Of a DNA stretch of 64,000 nucleotides, positions 25,692 through 33,435 are shown in pieces. Numbering within the stretch: position 1 is the stretch's first letter; the number at the start of each line of letters is the position of its first letter. The stretch is from the NCBI GenBank assembly GCA_035493475.1, contig DATJIF010000123.1, forward strand, positions 62,001 to 126,000, in the 5' to 3' direction. The stretch is from Actinospica sp035493475 (GTDB taxonomy: Bacteria > Actinomycetota > Actinomycetes > Streptomycetales > Catenulisporaceae). The position numbers and the translations under genes are program-made. A model generated the notes under the pieces. That model worked only from the letters and a program-made list of their open reading frames with translations. It was not told the origin of the DNA and did not search any database.

Positions 25692-25725
25692 CGATTGACG
25701 ATGGGAAGCTATCGAATTTCGATAG
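25682..25725. promoter_or_regulatory. Two adjoining palindromes upstream of the DUF2975-XRE operon
   Basis: First dyad: AGCTTCCCATCG (25682-25693) and CGATGGGAAGCT (25699-25710), 12-bp perfect arms, 5-nt spacer. Second dyad: CTATCGAA-T-TTCGATAG (25709-25725), 8-bp perfect arms. They abut and overlap the last codons and TAG of the upstream TetR gene. Their position at the start of DUF2975 suggests operators for the XRE protein. Confidence 0.65.
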
Positions 25726-26275
25726 GTTCGGCAAGGGGGAGTCGAAAGCCGTTGAGGAAGGTGTCGATCAGCACGTCCGCCGCCTCGGTCGTGCTCAGGG
25801 CGGGGAGTTCCTGGGCGGCGAGGTGCAGGAGTTGGCCGAGGACGATGCCGGGCCAGCCGGTGGGCAGGTCGGCGCGCAGGTAGCCCTCGGCGGCGGCGCG
25901 GTCGAGGAAGGCGTCCACCTCGACGATGGCGCGGTTGCGACGCTCGCGGATCGCGGGGTCGGCCTTCATCCGGGTCAGCTCGACGGGCCACTTGCGGTTC
26001 ACGGCGACGATGCCCGCCACGTAGTCGTGCAGGGCCGTGGCGACGGGGGCCTCGCGCAGTCGGGCCGCGGTGATCGCCTCCTCGATCGCGTCCAGGCGCG
26101 CCTCGTAGACGGCGGCGAGCAGTTCGTCGCGGGAGGCGAAGCGGCGGTAGACGGTGCGCCGGTCGATGCCCGCCTCGGTCGCGATCGTGGCGATGCTGGT
26201 CGCCGGATCCCGGGCGAGCAGGCGTGCGCCGGTGGTCAGGACGAGCTCCAGGTTGCGCGCGGCGTCTGCTCTCAT
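25709..26275 (-). CDS. TetR-family transcriptional regulator
   Basis: 188 residues. HTH: ARLLARDPATSIATIATEAGIDRRTVYRRFASRDELLAAVYEARLDA. The C-terminal domain ends with LPLAEPIEIR, whose last codons form part of a palindrome for the next gene. Start ATG at 26275 is preferred; an in-frame ATG at 26293 falls inside the likely operator. It is divergent from the aldehyde dehydrogenase, which it probably represses. Confidence 0.9.
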   Translation of the reverse strand: MRADAARNLELVLTTGARLLARDPATSIATIATEAGIDRRTVYRRFASRDELLAAVYEARLDAIEEAITAARLREAPVATALHDYVAGIVAVNRKWPVELTRMKADPAIRERRNRAIVEVDAFLDRAAAEGYLRADLPTGWPGIVLGQLLHLAAQELPALSTTEAADVLIDTFLNGFRLPLAEPIEIR

Positions 26276-26283
26276 GCCGCCAT

Positions 26284-26305
26284 AATGCCACATCGGTGTG
26301 ACATT
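26284..26305. promoter_or_regulatory. Operator between TetR and aldehyde dehydrogenase genes
   Basis: AATGCCACATC and GGTGTGACATT are inverted repeats matching at 9 of 11 positions with no spacer. GGTGTGACA recurs 24 bp downstream at 26319-26327. Both sit in the gap between divergent tetR and aldehyde dehydrogenase genes. Confidence 0.55.
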
Positions 26306-26348
26306 TAAGTGCTACAGTGGTGTGACAGATAACCGAGGAGGCATCACC

Positions 26349-27800
26349 GTGACCACCTACGACAAGCTCTTCATCGGCGGCTCGTGGACCGCGCCGAGCG
26401 GCTCTGACCTGCTGGACATCGCGTCTCCGCACGACCGGTCCGTGATCGGGCGGGCCGCGCAGGCACTGCCCGCGGACGTCGACCGGGCCGTGGCCGCCGC
26501 GCGTGCCGCGTTCGACGAGGGACCGTGGCCGCACGTCGCGCCCGCCGAGCGGATCGCCGTCATCCGCCGACTCAACGCGCTGCGCGAACAGCGCGCCGAG
26601 GAGATCGCGGCGCTCATCACCGCGGAGAACGGATCAGCGCTCTGGTTCACCAGGGCCGGGCAGCCCGGACTCACCCGGCAGGCCGACGCGTACCTCAAGG
26701 CGGCCGAGGAGTTCGGCTGGGAGGAGACGCTCGCGCCCTCGGATCCGGCGGCGGCCTTCCGCTCCGTGGTCCGCCGCGAGCCGATCGGGGTGGTCGCCGC
26801 GATCATCCCGTGGAACTCGCCGTTCTCCGCCGCGCTCGCCAAGATCATCCCCGCCCTGCTCGCCGGGAACACGGTCGTGCTCAAGGTCTCGCCGGAGAAC
26901 TCGCTGAGCATGAACCTGCTGGCCATGCTGCTGGACGAGGCGGGCGTGCCGGAGGGCGTCATCAGCGTGCTGCCGGCGGACCGGGAGACCAGCGAGTACC
27001 TGGTCAGGCACCCGGACGTGGACAAGATCGCGTTCACCGGCTCGACCCGCGCCGGGCGGCGGATCGCCTCGCTGGCGGGGGAGCAGCTCAAGCGGGTCAG
27101 CCTGGAACTCGGCGGGAAGTCGGCCGCCGTGATCCTGCCCGACGCCGACCTGGCCAAGGCCGTCGCGGGACTCAAGTTCGGTTCGCTGCTCAACAACGGC
27201 GAGGCCTGCATCGCGCAGACCCGCATCCTCGTGCCGCGTAGCCGGTACGAGGAGGTCGTGGCCGCACTCAAGGACATGATCGAGTCGCTGCCGGTCGGCG
27301 ACCCGCTCGACGAGAAGACCTTCATCGGGCCGATGGTCCGCCCCGACCAGCAGCAGCGCGTCATCGAGTACATCGAGATCGGGATCGCGGAGGGCGCCCG
27401 GCTGGTCTCCGGCGGCCCGCAGATCCCGCTCGGCCTCGAAGGCGGCAACTACGTCACCCCGACGCTGTTCGCCGACGTCGAGAACTCGATGCGGATCGCG
27501 CAGGAGGAGATCTTCGGGCCGGTGCTGGTCGTCATCGCGTACGAGGACGAGGACGACGCCGTCCGCATCGCCAACGACTCCGAGTACGGGCTCTCCGGCG
27601 GCGTCTGGTCGGCGGACGAGGCGCGCGCCCTGGCCGTCGCGCGTCGCATGCGGACCGGAACCGTCACGGTCAACGGCGCGCCGCTCGGCTTCGACGGCCC
27701 GTTCGGAGGCTTCAAGGCCAGCGGGATCGGCCGCGAGTACGGCGCCGTCGGGCTCGCCCAGTACGTCGAGTACAAGACCGTCACGCTGGCGGCTCAATAG
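26349..27800 (+). CDS. Aldehyde dehydrogenase (NAD(P)+-dependent)
   Basis: 483 residues. Class motifs are intact: IIPWNSPFSAALAKIIPALLAGNTVVLK, FTGSTRAGRRIA, general base Glu253 in SLELGGKSA, and nucleophile Cys287 in NNGEACIAQTRI, then EEIFGPVLVV and PFGGFKASGIGREYG. Oxidises an aldehyde to the acid; the closest look is to broad aromatic or aliphatic aldehyde dehydrogenases. GTG at 26349 has GAGGAGG 7 nt upstream. Divergent from TetR; only 9 bp separate its stop from the LAL regulator. Confidence 0.93.
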   Translation: MTTYDKLFIGGSWTAPSGSDLLDIASPHDRSVIGRAAQALPADVDRAVAAARAAFDEGPWPHVAPAERIAVIRRLNALREQRAEEIAALITAENGSALWFTRAGQPGLTRQADAYLKAAEEFGWEETLAPSDPAAAFRSVVRREPIGVVAAIIPWNSPFSAALAKIIPALLAGNTVVLKVSPENSLSMNLLAMLLDEAGVPEGVISVLPADRETSEYLVRHPDVDKIAFTGSTRAGRRIASLAGEQLKRVSLELGGKSAAVILPDADLAKAVAGLKFGSLLNNGEACIAQTRILVPRSRYEEVVAALKDMIESLPVGDPLDEKTFIGPMVRPDQQQRVIEYIEIGIAEGARLVSGGPQIPLGLEGGNYVTPTLFADVENSMRIAQEEIFGPVLVVIAYEDEDDAVRIANDSEYGLSGGVWSADEARALAVARRMRTGTVTVNGAPLGFDGPFGGFKASGIGREYGAVGLAQYVEYKTVTLAAQ

Positions 27801-27809
27801 GATGGAACG

Positions 27810-30524
27810 GTGCCACAGGACGTGAAGGGCCGGCTGCTCGGGCGGCGACGGGAAATCGAGGAACTCGACCGTCTGCTGCGCGAGGTCGGCGAGGGCCACA
27901 GTCGGGTGCTCGTGCTGCGCGGCGAGGCCGGGATCGGAAAGTCGGCGCTGCTCGACCACGTGGCGGCCCGTGCGGAAGGTGCGCGGGTGGTGCGCGCGGC
28001 CGGTATCGAGTCCGAATCCGACTTCACCTACGCGGTCCTCGAACGCGTCTGCGCCCCGTTGATGCGGTACGCCGAGCATCTGCCGCCGCATCAGGTGGAC
28101 GCGCTGGACGTCGCCTTCGGGGAGCGCGACGGCGAGCCGCCCAAGCAACTCGTGCTCGGTATGGCCGTGCTGATGCTGTTCTCGTTCGCGGCGGCCGACT
28201 CCCCGACCGTGTGCCTCGTGGACGACGCGCACTGGATGGACCGGCACTCCCGGCAGATCCTCATGTTCGTCGCCCGCCGCCTCGACGCCGAATCGGCCGC
28301 GCTGATCTTCGCCGAGCGCGTCACCGAGGCTGAGACGACGCTGCCCGGCCTGCCGGAACTCGCCGTGCGCGGCCTGGCCGACGCGGAGGCCCGGGCCCTG
28401 CTCGACGGCGCGCTGCCCGGGCCGGTCGATCCGCGCGTCCGGGACCGGCTCATCGCGGAGACCGGCGGCAATCCGCTCGCGCTGCTCGAACTGCCGCGCG
28501 GACTGTCGGCGGCGGAACTGGCCTTCGGCTTCGGCGGACAGGCGGGCGGGCCGCTGGAGACCCGGGTCGAGGAGGGGTTCCGGCGCCGGATCGAGGCGCT
28601 GCCGGACGACACGCGCCTGTTCCTGCTCGCTGCCGCCATCGAACCGACCGGCGACGTGCTGCTGCTGTGGCGCTGCCTGGCCGGGCTCGGGATAGGGCCG
28701 CAGGTCGGGCAGGCAGCCGAAGCCGCCGGACTCGTCACCGTCGGAGCGCAGATCCGGTTCCGGCACCCGCTGGTGCGCTCGGCCGTGTGGCGCCGCGCCG
28801 ATCCCGCGACGCTGCGTCGGGTGCACGCCGCGTTCGCCCAGGCCACGGACGCGCAACAGGAGCCGGACCGACGTGCGTGGCACCTCGCGTACGCCACGGC
28901 CGGACCCGACGAGCAGGTCGCCGAGGCGCTGGAGCGCTCCGCCGACAGAGCGCTGACACGCGGCGGACGTGCCGCCGCCGCGTGCTTCCTGGAACGTGCG
29001 GCCACGTTGACGGCCGACCCCAAGGGACGCGCGCGCCGCACTCTTGCCGCCGCGTTCGCCCACCTCGACGCTGGCGCCCCGACCCGGGTGCCGGAACTGC
29101 TGGCCGCCACCGAACTCGGACCGCTGGACCCGCTACAGCAGGCCGAGGTCGCCCGGCTGCGCGGCAAGGTCTCGTTCATGCTCAGCCCCGGACTCGGCTC
29201 GCTCCCGCCGCTGCTCGACGCGGCGAACAGCCTGCGCGAGCTGGACCCGGCCGCCGCGCGCGAGACGTACCTGATGGCGCTCGGCTCGGCGATGTGGGCG
29301 GGCCGTCTCGACCCGAGCGCGCTGGACCGGGCCGCGGCGGCTGCGGGCGACATGCCGCCGGGCGACGAGGTCGCGGGCCGGTTCCTGCGTGCCCTGATGG
29401 CATGGGCCTGCGACGGCCCGGTCGCCGCGAGCCCGCCGCTCGCCGAGGCGCTGCGCTCGTTCACCGCGGGCGACGAGTTCGTGCTGCTCTGGCTCGCGGC
29501 GAACGCGGCGATGGAACTCGGCGACCTCGAAGCGTGGTCCGGCATCACCGAGAAGGCGATCCGGTTCGCGCGCGAGACCGGCACGCTCTCGATCCTCTCG
29601 ACGGCGCTCACGTACCGGGCAGGCGCGGTCGGCTACCTGGGACGTTTCGCAGAGGCCTACGAACTGCTCGACGAGGCGACGGCCACCGGCGAACCCGGCG
29701 GACTCGCGACCCACCACGTCACCAAGGTGATCATGGTGGTGTATCAAGGGCGTGAACGGGCCGCCCTCGATCTGATCGAGTCCATCGAGCGCGACGCGGA
29801 GCAGCGCGGCATGAAGCGCCTCTACGGCACGACCGGATTCGCGCGGGCCGTGCTCTACAACGGCCTCGGCAACTACCCGGCCGCGATGAACGCCGCGCTG
29901 CACGGCGTCGAGCACGATGACCTGGGCCTGCACTACTGGGCGCAGAGCGAGCTGGTCGAGGCGGCGAGCCGGGTCGGGGACGCGGCCGTGGCGAACCGGG
30001 CCCGCGAGCAGTTGACCGCGTGGAGCCGAGGTGGCACGCCGTGGTCGCTCGGTGCGCGTGAGATCGCCGACGCGCTCGTCGGCCCGGAAGGGCAGGCCGA
30101 GGAGCACTACCGCGCAGCGATCGACCACTTCGCTGGCGGCGGACTCGCGCTCTTCGAGGCCCGCGCCCACCTGCTGTTCGGCGAGTGGCTACGTCGTCAG
30201 AACCGCCGCGCCCTGGCCCGCGAGCACCTGCGCGCCGCACACGAAGCGTGCACCGCGATCGGCATGGAGGCGTTCGCCGAACGCGCCCGCCGAGAACTGC
30301 TCGCCACCGGAGAAACCGCACGTCGCGGGGACATCGGCGCGCCGGAGCTGACCCCGCAGGAAGCGCAGATCGCCCGGCTCGCCGCCGACGGACGCTCGAA
30401 CCCGGAGATCGCCGCGCAGCTCTTCCTCAGCCCGCGCACCGTCGAATGGCACCTGCGGAAGATCTTCCAGAAGCTCGGCGTCTCCTCCCGCCGCGAACTC
30501 GAGGCCGCGCTCACCGGCCGGTGA
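27810..30524 (+). CDS. LAL-type LuxR-family regulator (large ATP-binding)
   Basis: 904 residues. AAA/STAND ATPase with Walker A GEAGIGKS at residues 38-45 and Walker B TVCLVDDAHWMD; a helical-repeat middle; and a C-terminal LuxR HTH of LTPQEAQIARLAADGRSNPEIAAQLFLSPRTVEWHLRKIFQKLGVSSRRELEAAL. Family members (MalT/LAL) bind DNA when ATP and an inducer are bound. GTG at 27810 follows GGATGGA, 9 bp from the aldehyde dehydrogenase stop. The stop is 3 bp before CCAGGGTG repeats that precede the AKR gene, a likely target. Confidence 0.93.
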   Translation: MPQDVKGRLLGRRREIEELDRLLREVGEGHSRVLVLRGEAGIGKSALLDHVAARAEGARVVRAAGIESESDFTYAVLERVCAPLMRYAEHLPPHQVDALDVAFGERDGEPPKQLVLGMAVLMLFSFAAADSPTVCLVDDAHWMDRHSRQILMFVARRLDAESAALIFAERVTEAETTLPGLPELAVRGLADAEARALLDGALPGPVDPRVRDRLIAETGGNPLALLELPRGLSAAELAFGFGGQAGGPLETRVEEGFRRRIEALPDDTRLFLLAAAIEPTGDVLLLWRCLAGLGIGPQVGQAAEAAGLVTVGAQIRFRHPLVRSAVWRRADPATLRRVHAAFAQATDAQQEPDRRAWHLAYATAGPDEQVAEALERSADRALTRGGRAAAACFLERAATLTADPKGRARRTLAAAFAHLDAGAPTRVPELLAATELGPLDPLQQAEVARLRGKVSFMLSPGLGSLPPLLDAANSLRELDPAAARETYLMALGSAMWAGRLDPSALDRAAAAAGDMPPGDEVAGRFLRALMAWACDGPVAASPPLAEALRSFTAGDEFVLLWLAANAAMELGDLEAWSGITEKAIRFARETGTLSILSTALTYRAGAVGYLGRFAEAYELLDEATATGEPGGLATHHVTKVIMVVYQGRERAALDLIESIERDAEQRGMKRLYGTTGFARAVLYNGLGNYPAAMNAALHGVEHDDLGLHYWAQSELVEAASRVGDAAVANRAREQLTAWSRGGTPWSLGAREIADALVGPEGQAEEHYRAAIDHFAGGGLALFEARAHLLFGEWLRRQNRRALAREHLRAAHEACTAIGMEAFAERARRELLATGETARRGDIGAPELTPQEAQIARLAADGRSNPEIAAQLFLSPRTVEWHLRKIFQKLGVSSRRELEAALTGR

Positions 30525-30526
30525 CC

Positions 30527-30554
30527 CCAGGGTGTAGACCAGGGTGCACCCTGG
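30527..30554. promoter_or_regulatory. Palindromic operator upstream of aldo/keto reductase
   Basis: CCAGGGTGCACCCTGG at 30539-30554 is a perfect 16-bp palindrome; a third half-site CCAGGGTG sits 12 bp upstream at 30527-30534. It lies right after the LAL stop and 37 bp before the AKR start, as expected for a dimeric LuxR-type HTH site. Confidence 0.6.
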
Positions 30555-30590
30555 CTCGACGGAGGCAGTGCTCCGGGCAGGCTGTGAGCC

Positions 30591-31664
30591 ATGGACGAGT
30601 ACTACCTCCTGGGACGGTCGGGCCTGCGGGTCAGCCGACTGTCGCTGGGCACGATGAACTTCGGCACCGGCGGCTACCACGCCGCGTACGGCAAGACCGA
30701 GGACGAGGCCCGGCCGATCTTCCGGCGCTACCTGGAAGCGGGCGGCAACGTCATCGACACCGCGGACTTCTACACGGCGGGGGAGAGCGAGACCATCCTC
30801 GGCCGGCTGATCGCCGAGTCCGGCAACCGCGACCGCCTCGTCGTCACCAGCAAGTTCACCAACAGCGTGGACCGCGGCGACCCGAATGCGGGCGGCAACG
30901 GACGCAAGCACATGGTCCGCGCCGTCGAGGAGTCGCTGCGCCGCCTCGGCACCGACTACCTCGACCTCTACCTGCTGCACACCTGGGACCGGATCACGCC
31001 GGTCGAGGAGGTGCTGCGCACGTTCGACGACCTGGTGAGCGCGGGCAAGATCCGGTACGCGGGCCTGTCCGACGTGCCCGCCTGGTACGCGGCGAAGGCC
31101 CAGACGCTGGCCGAGGCCCGCCCGTTCGCGCCGATGGCCAACCTGCAACTGCCCTACTCGCTCGTCGAGCGCGCGATCGAGACCGAGCACGTCCCGGCCG
31201 CGCTGGAACTCGGCATGGGCATCACGGCCTGGAGCCCGCTCGCTGGCGGATTCCTCACCGGCAAATACCGCGCCTCCGACGACGGCTCGACCGGCGACGG
31301 CCGCCTGAACGGCACGAGCTGGACCGCGCGGCAGTGGGAGCTGCTGCGGACCGTCGAGTCCGTCGCCGACAAACTCGGCGTGACGACGGCTCAGGTGGCG
31401 CTGAACTGGGCCGCCACGCAGCCGGGGATCGCCTCCGCCATCGTCGGGGCGAGCAGCGTACGCCAGCTCGACTCCTCGCTCGCGGCTCTCGACTTCGAAC
31501 TGCCGCCGGAACTGCGCGCCGAACTCGACGCGGCGAGCGCCGTGCCGCCGAGCAAGCCGTACATGATGTTCACGGCGGAATATCAGTCACAAATCATCAA
31601 TACCGACGTGAAGCTCGGCGACAAACCGGCCGGCTACCAGCCCGTCGTACGCAACTGGGTCTAG
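30591..31664 (+). CDS. Aldo/keto reductase
   Basis: 357 residues. AKR family features: LGRSGLRVSRLSLGTMNFG, active-site segment NVIDTADFYTAGESE (Asp, Tyr), Lys in VVTSKFT, His in LYLLHTWDRITPVEE, and cofactor region AWSPLAGGFLTGKYR and IVGASSVRQL. Reduces aldehydes or ketones with NADPH. The first gene of a run with the epoxide-hydrolase-like gene (13 bp downstream) and a 66-aa gene. It starts ATG at 30591. A 16-bp palindrome upstream probably binds the preceding LAL regulator. Confidence 0.93.
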   Translation: MDEYYLLGRSGLRVSRLSLGTMNFGTGGYHAAYGKTEDEARPIFRRYLEAGGNVIDTADFYTAGESETILGRLIAESGNRDRLVVTSKFTNSVDRGDPNAGGNGRKHMVRAVEESLRRLGTDYLDLYLLHTWDRITPVEEVLRTFDDLVSAGKIRYAGLSDVPAWYAAKAQTLAEARPFAPMANLQLPYSLVERAIETEHVPAALELGMGITAWSPLAGGFLTGKYRASDDGSTGDGRLNGTSWTARQWELLRTVESVADKLGVTTAQVALNWAATQPGIASAIVGASSVRQLDSSLAALDFELPPELRAELDAASAVPPSKPYMMFTAEYQSQIINTDVKLGDKPAGYQPVVRNWV

Positions 31665-31677
31665 GAAGGGCTCTACC

Positions 31678-32721
31678 ATGATGATCAGCAGGCGTACTCT
31701 CGGCAAGGCCGTCGGCGCGGGCATCGGCGCCGCCGCCCTGCCCGCCACCACCACCGGCATTGCCTCGGCCGCCGATACCGGCTCTGTCCCCGTCCGCAGC
31801 GCATCGTCGTCATCATCGTCGTTCACCGAGATCAAGCAGGTCGACGCCGGTCTGCTCAACGTCGGATACGCCGAAGTCGGCCCCGCGCACGGACCCGTCG
31901 TCATCTGCCTGCACGGCTGGCCGTACGACATCCACAGCTACACCGAGGCCGCGTCGCTGCTCGCGGCCGAGGGATACCGCGTGATCGTGCCCTACCTGCG
32001 CGGCTACGGGACGACGACCTTCCTGTCCGCCGACACGGTACGCACCGCGCAGCAGACCGCGTTCGCGCTCGACCTCATCGCCCTGATGGACACGCTGCGC
32101 ATCGAGAAGGCCGTCCTCGCCGGATTCGACTGGGGCTCGCGCACGGCCGACTGCGTCGCCGCGCTGTGGCCGCACCGCGTCAAGGCCCTGGTCTCGACGA
32201 GCGGCTACCTCATCACCAACCTCGAGGCGCAGAAGACGCCGCTGCCGCCGAAGTCCGAGTACGCGTGGTGGTACCAGTACTACTTCGCCACCGAGCGCGG
32301 CGAGCTCGCGATGAACAACCAGCAGGACCGCCACGACCTCGCCAAGCTCGTGTGGAGCGTCGTGTCCCCGAACTGGAACTTCACCGACGCCACCTTCGAA
32401 CAGACCGCCGCGGCCTTCGAGAACCCCGACTACCCGGCGATCGTCATCGACAACTACTGCTGGCGCCTCAGCCTCGCCCCGAGCCGGCCGCAGTACGCCC
32501 GCTACGAGGACGTGCTGCAGACCAAGCCGACGATCTCCGTCCCCACGGTCACCCTCGATCCCGCCCTCGACCCCTTCACCGCACCCGGCGACGGCTCGAC
32601 CTACCGCGCCATGTTCACCGGCCCCTACCAGCACCACACACTCCAGAACGTCGGCCACAACGTCCCGCAGGAGGCCCCCGCCGCCTTCGCCGCCGCCGTC
32701 CTCGAAGCCGACCGGCTCTAG
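31678..32721 (+). CDS. Exported alpha/beta hydrolase, epoxide-hydrolase-like
   Basis: 347 residues. The N-terminus MMISRRTLGKAVGAGIGAAAL is a twin-arginine signal peptide, followed by a Ser-rich linker. The hydrolase core has HGWPYD (oxyanion) and AGFDWGSRTADC, where Asp replaces Ser as nucleophile, as in epoxide hydrolases and haloalkane dehalogenases, and a late His in VGHNVPQEAP. The substrate is unknown. Co-transcribed with the AKR 13 bp upstream and a 66-residue gene 13 bp downstream. Confidence 0.85.
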   Translation: MMISRRTLGKAVGAGIGAAALPATTTGIASAADTGSVPVRSASSSSSSFTEIKQVDAGLLNVGYAEVGPAHGPVVICLHGWPYDIHSYTEAASLLAAEGYRVIVPYLRGYGTTTFLSADTVRTAQQTAFALDLIALMDTLRIEKAVLAGFDWGSRTADCVAALWPHRVKALVSTSGYLITNLEAQKTPLPPKSEYAWWYQYYFATERGELAMNNQQDRHDLAKLVWSVVSPNWNFTDATFEQTAAAFENPDYPAIVIDNYCWRLSLAPSRPQYARYEDVLQTKPTISVPTVTLDPALDPFTAPGDGSTYRAMFTGPYQHHTLQNVGHNVPQEAPAAFAAAVLEADRL

Positions 32722-32734
32722 AAAGGAACCGACC

Positions 32735-32935
32735 ATGCAAACCCGACCCGAGTCAGCCCTCGAAGACACTGCCGCGGCCGCCGCCCGCCGCGCCCGCTTC
32801 GGCTCGCTGCCCGCCCCGATCCCGCTCTCCGCGATGGTCGAGGAGCAGCCCGCCACCCCGAAGGCCGCCGACGGCTACAGCGAGGAGCGGTCCTGGCTGC
32901 ACTACTCCTGCGTAGCCCTGGACCTCGCCTTCTGA
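32735..32935 (+). CDS. 66-residue protein of unknown function
   Basis: A short frame starting ATG with AAAGGA 9 nt upstream, 13 bp after the hydrolase stop, so it is likely expressed. The protein has an Ala/Arg-rich N-terminal helix, a middle GSLPAPIPLSAMVEE segment with LPxxI-x-MVEE spacing, and a C-terminal YSEERSWLHYSCVALDL. No family recognised, no membrane helix. Confidence 0.6.
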   Translation: MQTRPESALEDTAAAAARRARFGSLPAPIPLSAMVEEQPATPKAADGYSEERSWLHYSCVALDLAF

Positions 32936-32985
32936 GACACGCCGATTTCAGTGCTCTCGTCGCGTCGGCTGCCTGCGCTCCACAC

Positions 32986-33435
32986 TCAGCCGAACAGGAC
33001 GTCGCGGATCTCCAGACGGGAGACTCCGTCGGCGTCCTGGGTGGGGATGGTCTGGAAGAGCGGGTCGAGGGAGTCGAGTCCGGCATCGGCGGCGCGGTGG
33101 ATGAGGATTTTGGCGGCGGAGGGGAGGTCTACGTCTTCGGCGCCCAGGTGCGGGCCGGAGGTGTCCGAGGGGGTGATCGGGTTGGGGGTGAAGTCGTGGA
33201 CGAAGGCTTCCCAGCGCTCCTGGCGTGCGTAGTCGGTGGCGCGGGGTTCGGTGCGTTCATAGCGGGCGCGCAGCACGGGGTCGGTGGTGAGTTCGTGCCT
33301 CGCCCAGGCGATGAGGTTACGGTCCTCGTCGGTGGCGGCGATGCGTGCGAGGTCGTCGGCGCGGGCGAGGATCTGGTCTCGGGACGCGCTGATGGGCATG
33401 CCGAGGACGTGGAATGGGTTCAGCCAGCCGGTCAT
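32986..33435 (-). CDS. Small J-domain-like protein without HPD motif
   Basis: 149 residues. NPFHVLGMPISASRDQILARADDLARI and HELTTDPVLRARYERTEP match helices I/II and the end of helix III of a J domain (YxVLGxxxxAS, DPxxRxxYE). The HPD tripeptide that stimulates Hsp70 is absent. The rest is a ~75-residue tail, ending LEIRDVLFG. It overlaps the larger upstream gene by 4 bp (ATGA), with GGGAGG upstream, so the two are coupled and their products likely act together. Confidence 0.75.
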   Translation of the reverse strand: MTGWLNPFHVLGMPISASRDQILARADDLARIAATDEDRNLIAWARHELTTDPVLRARYERTEPRATDYARQERWEAFVHDFTPNPITPSDTSGPHLGAEDVDLPSAAKILIHRAADAGLDSLDPLFQTIPTQDADGVSRLEIRDVLFG

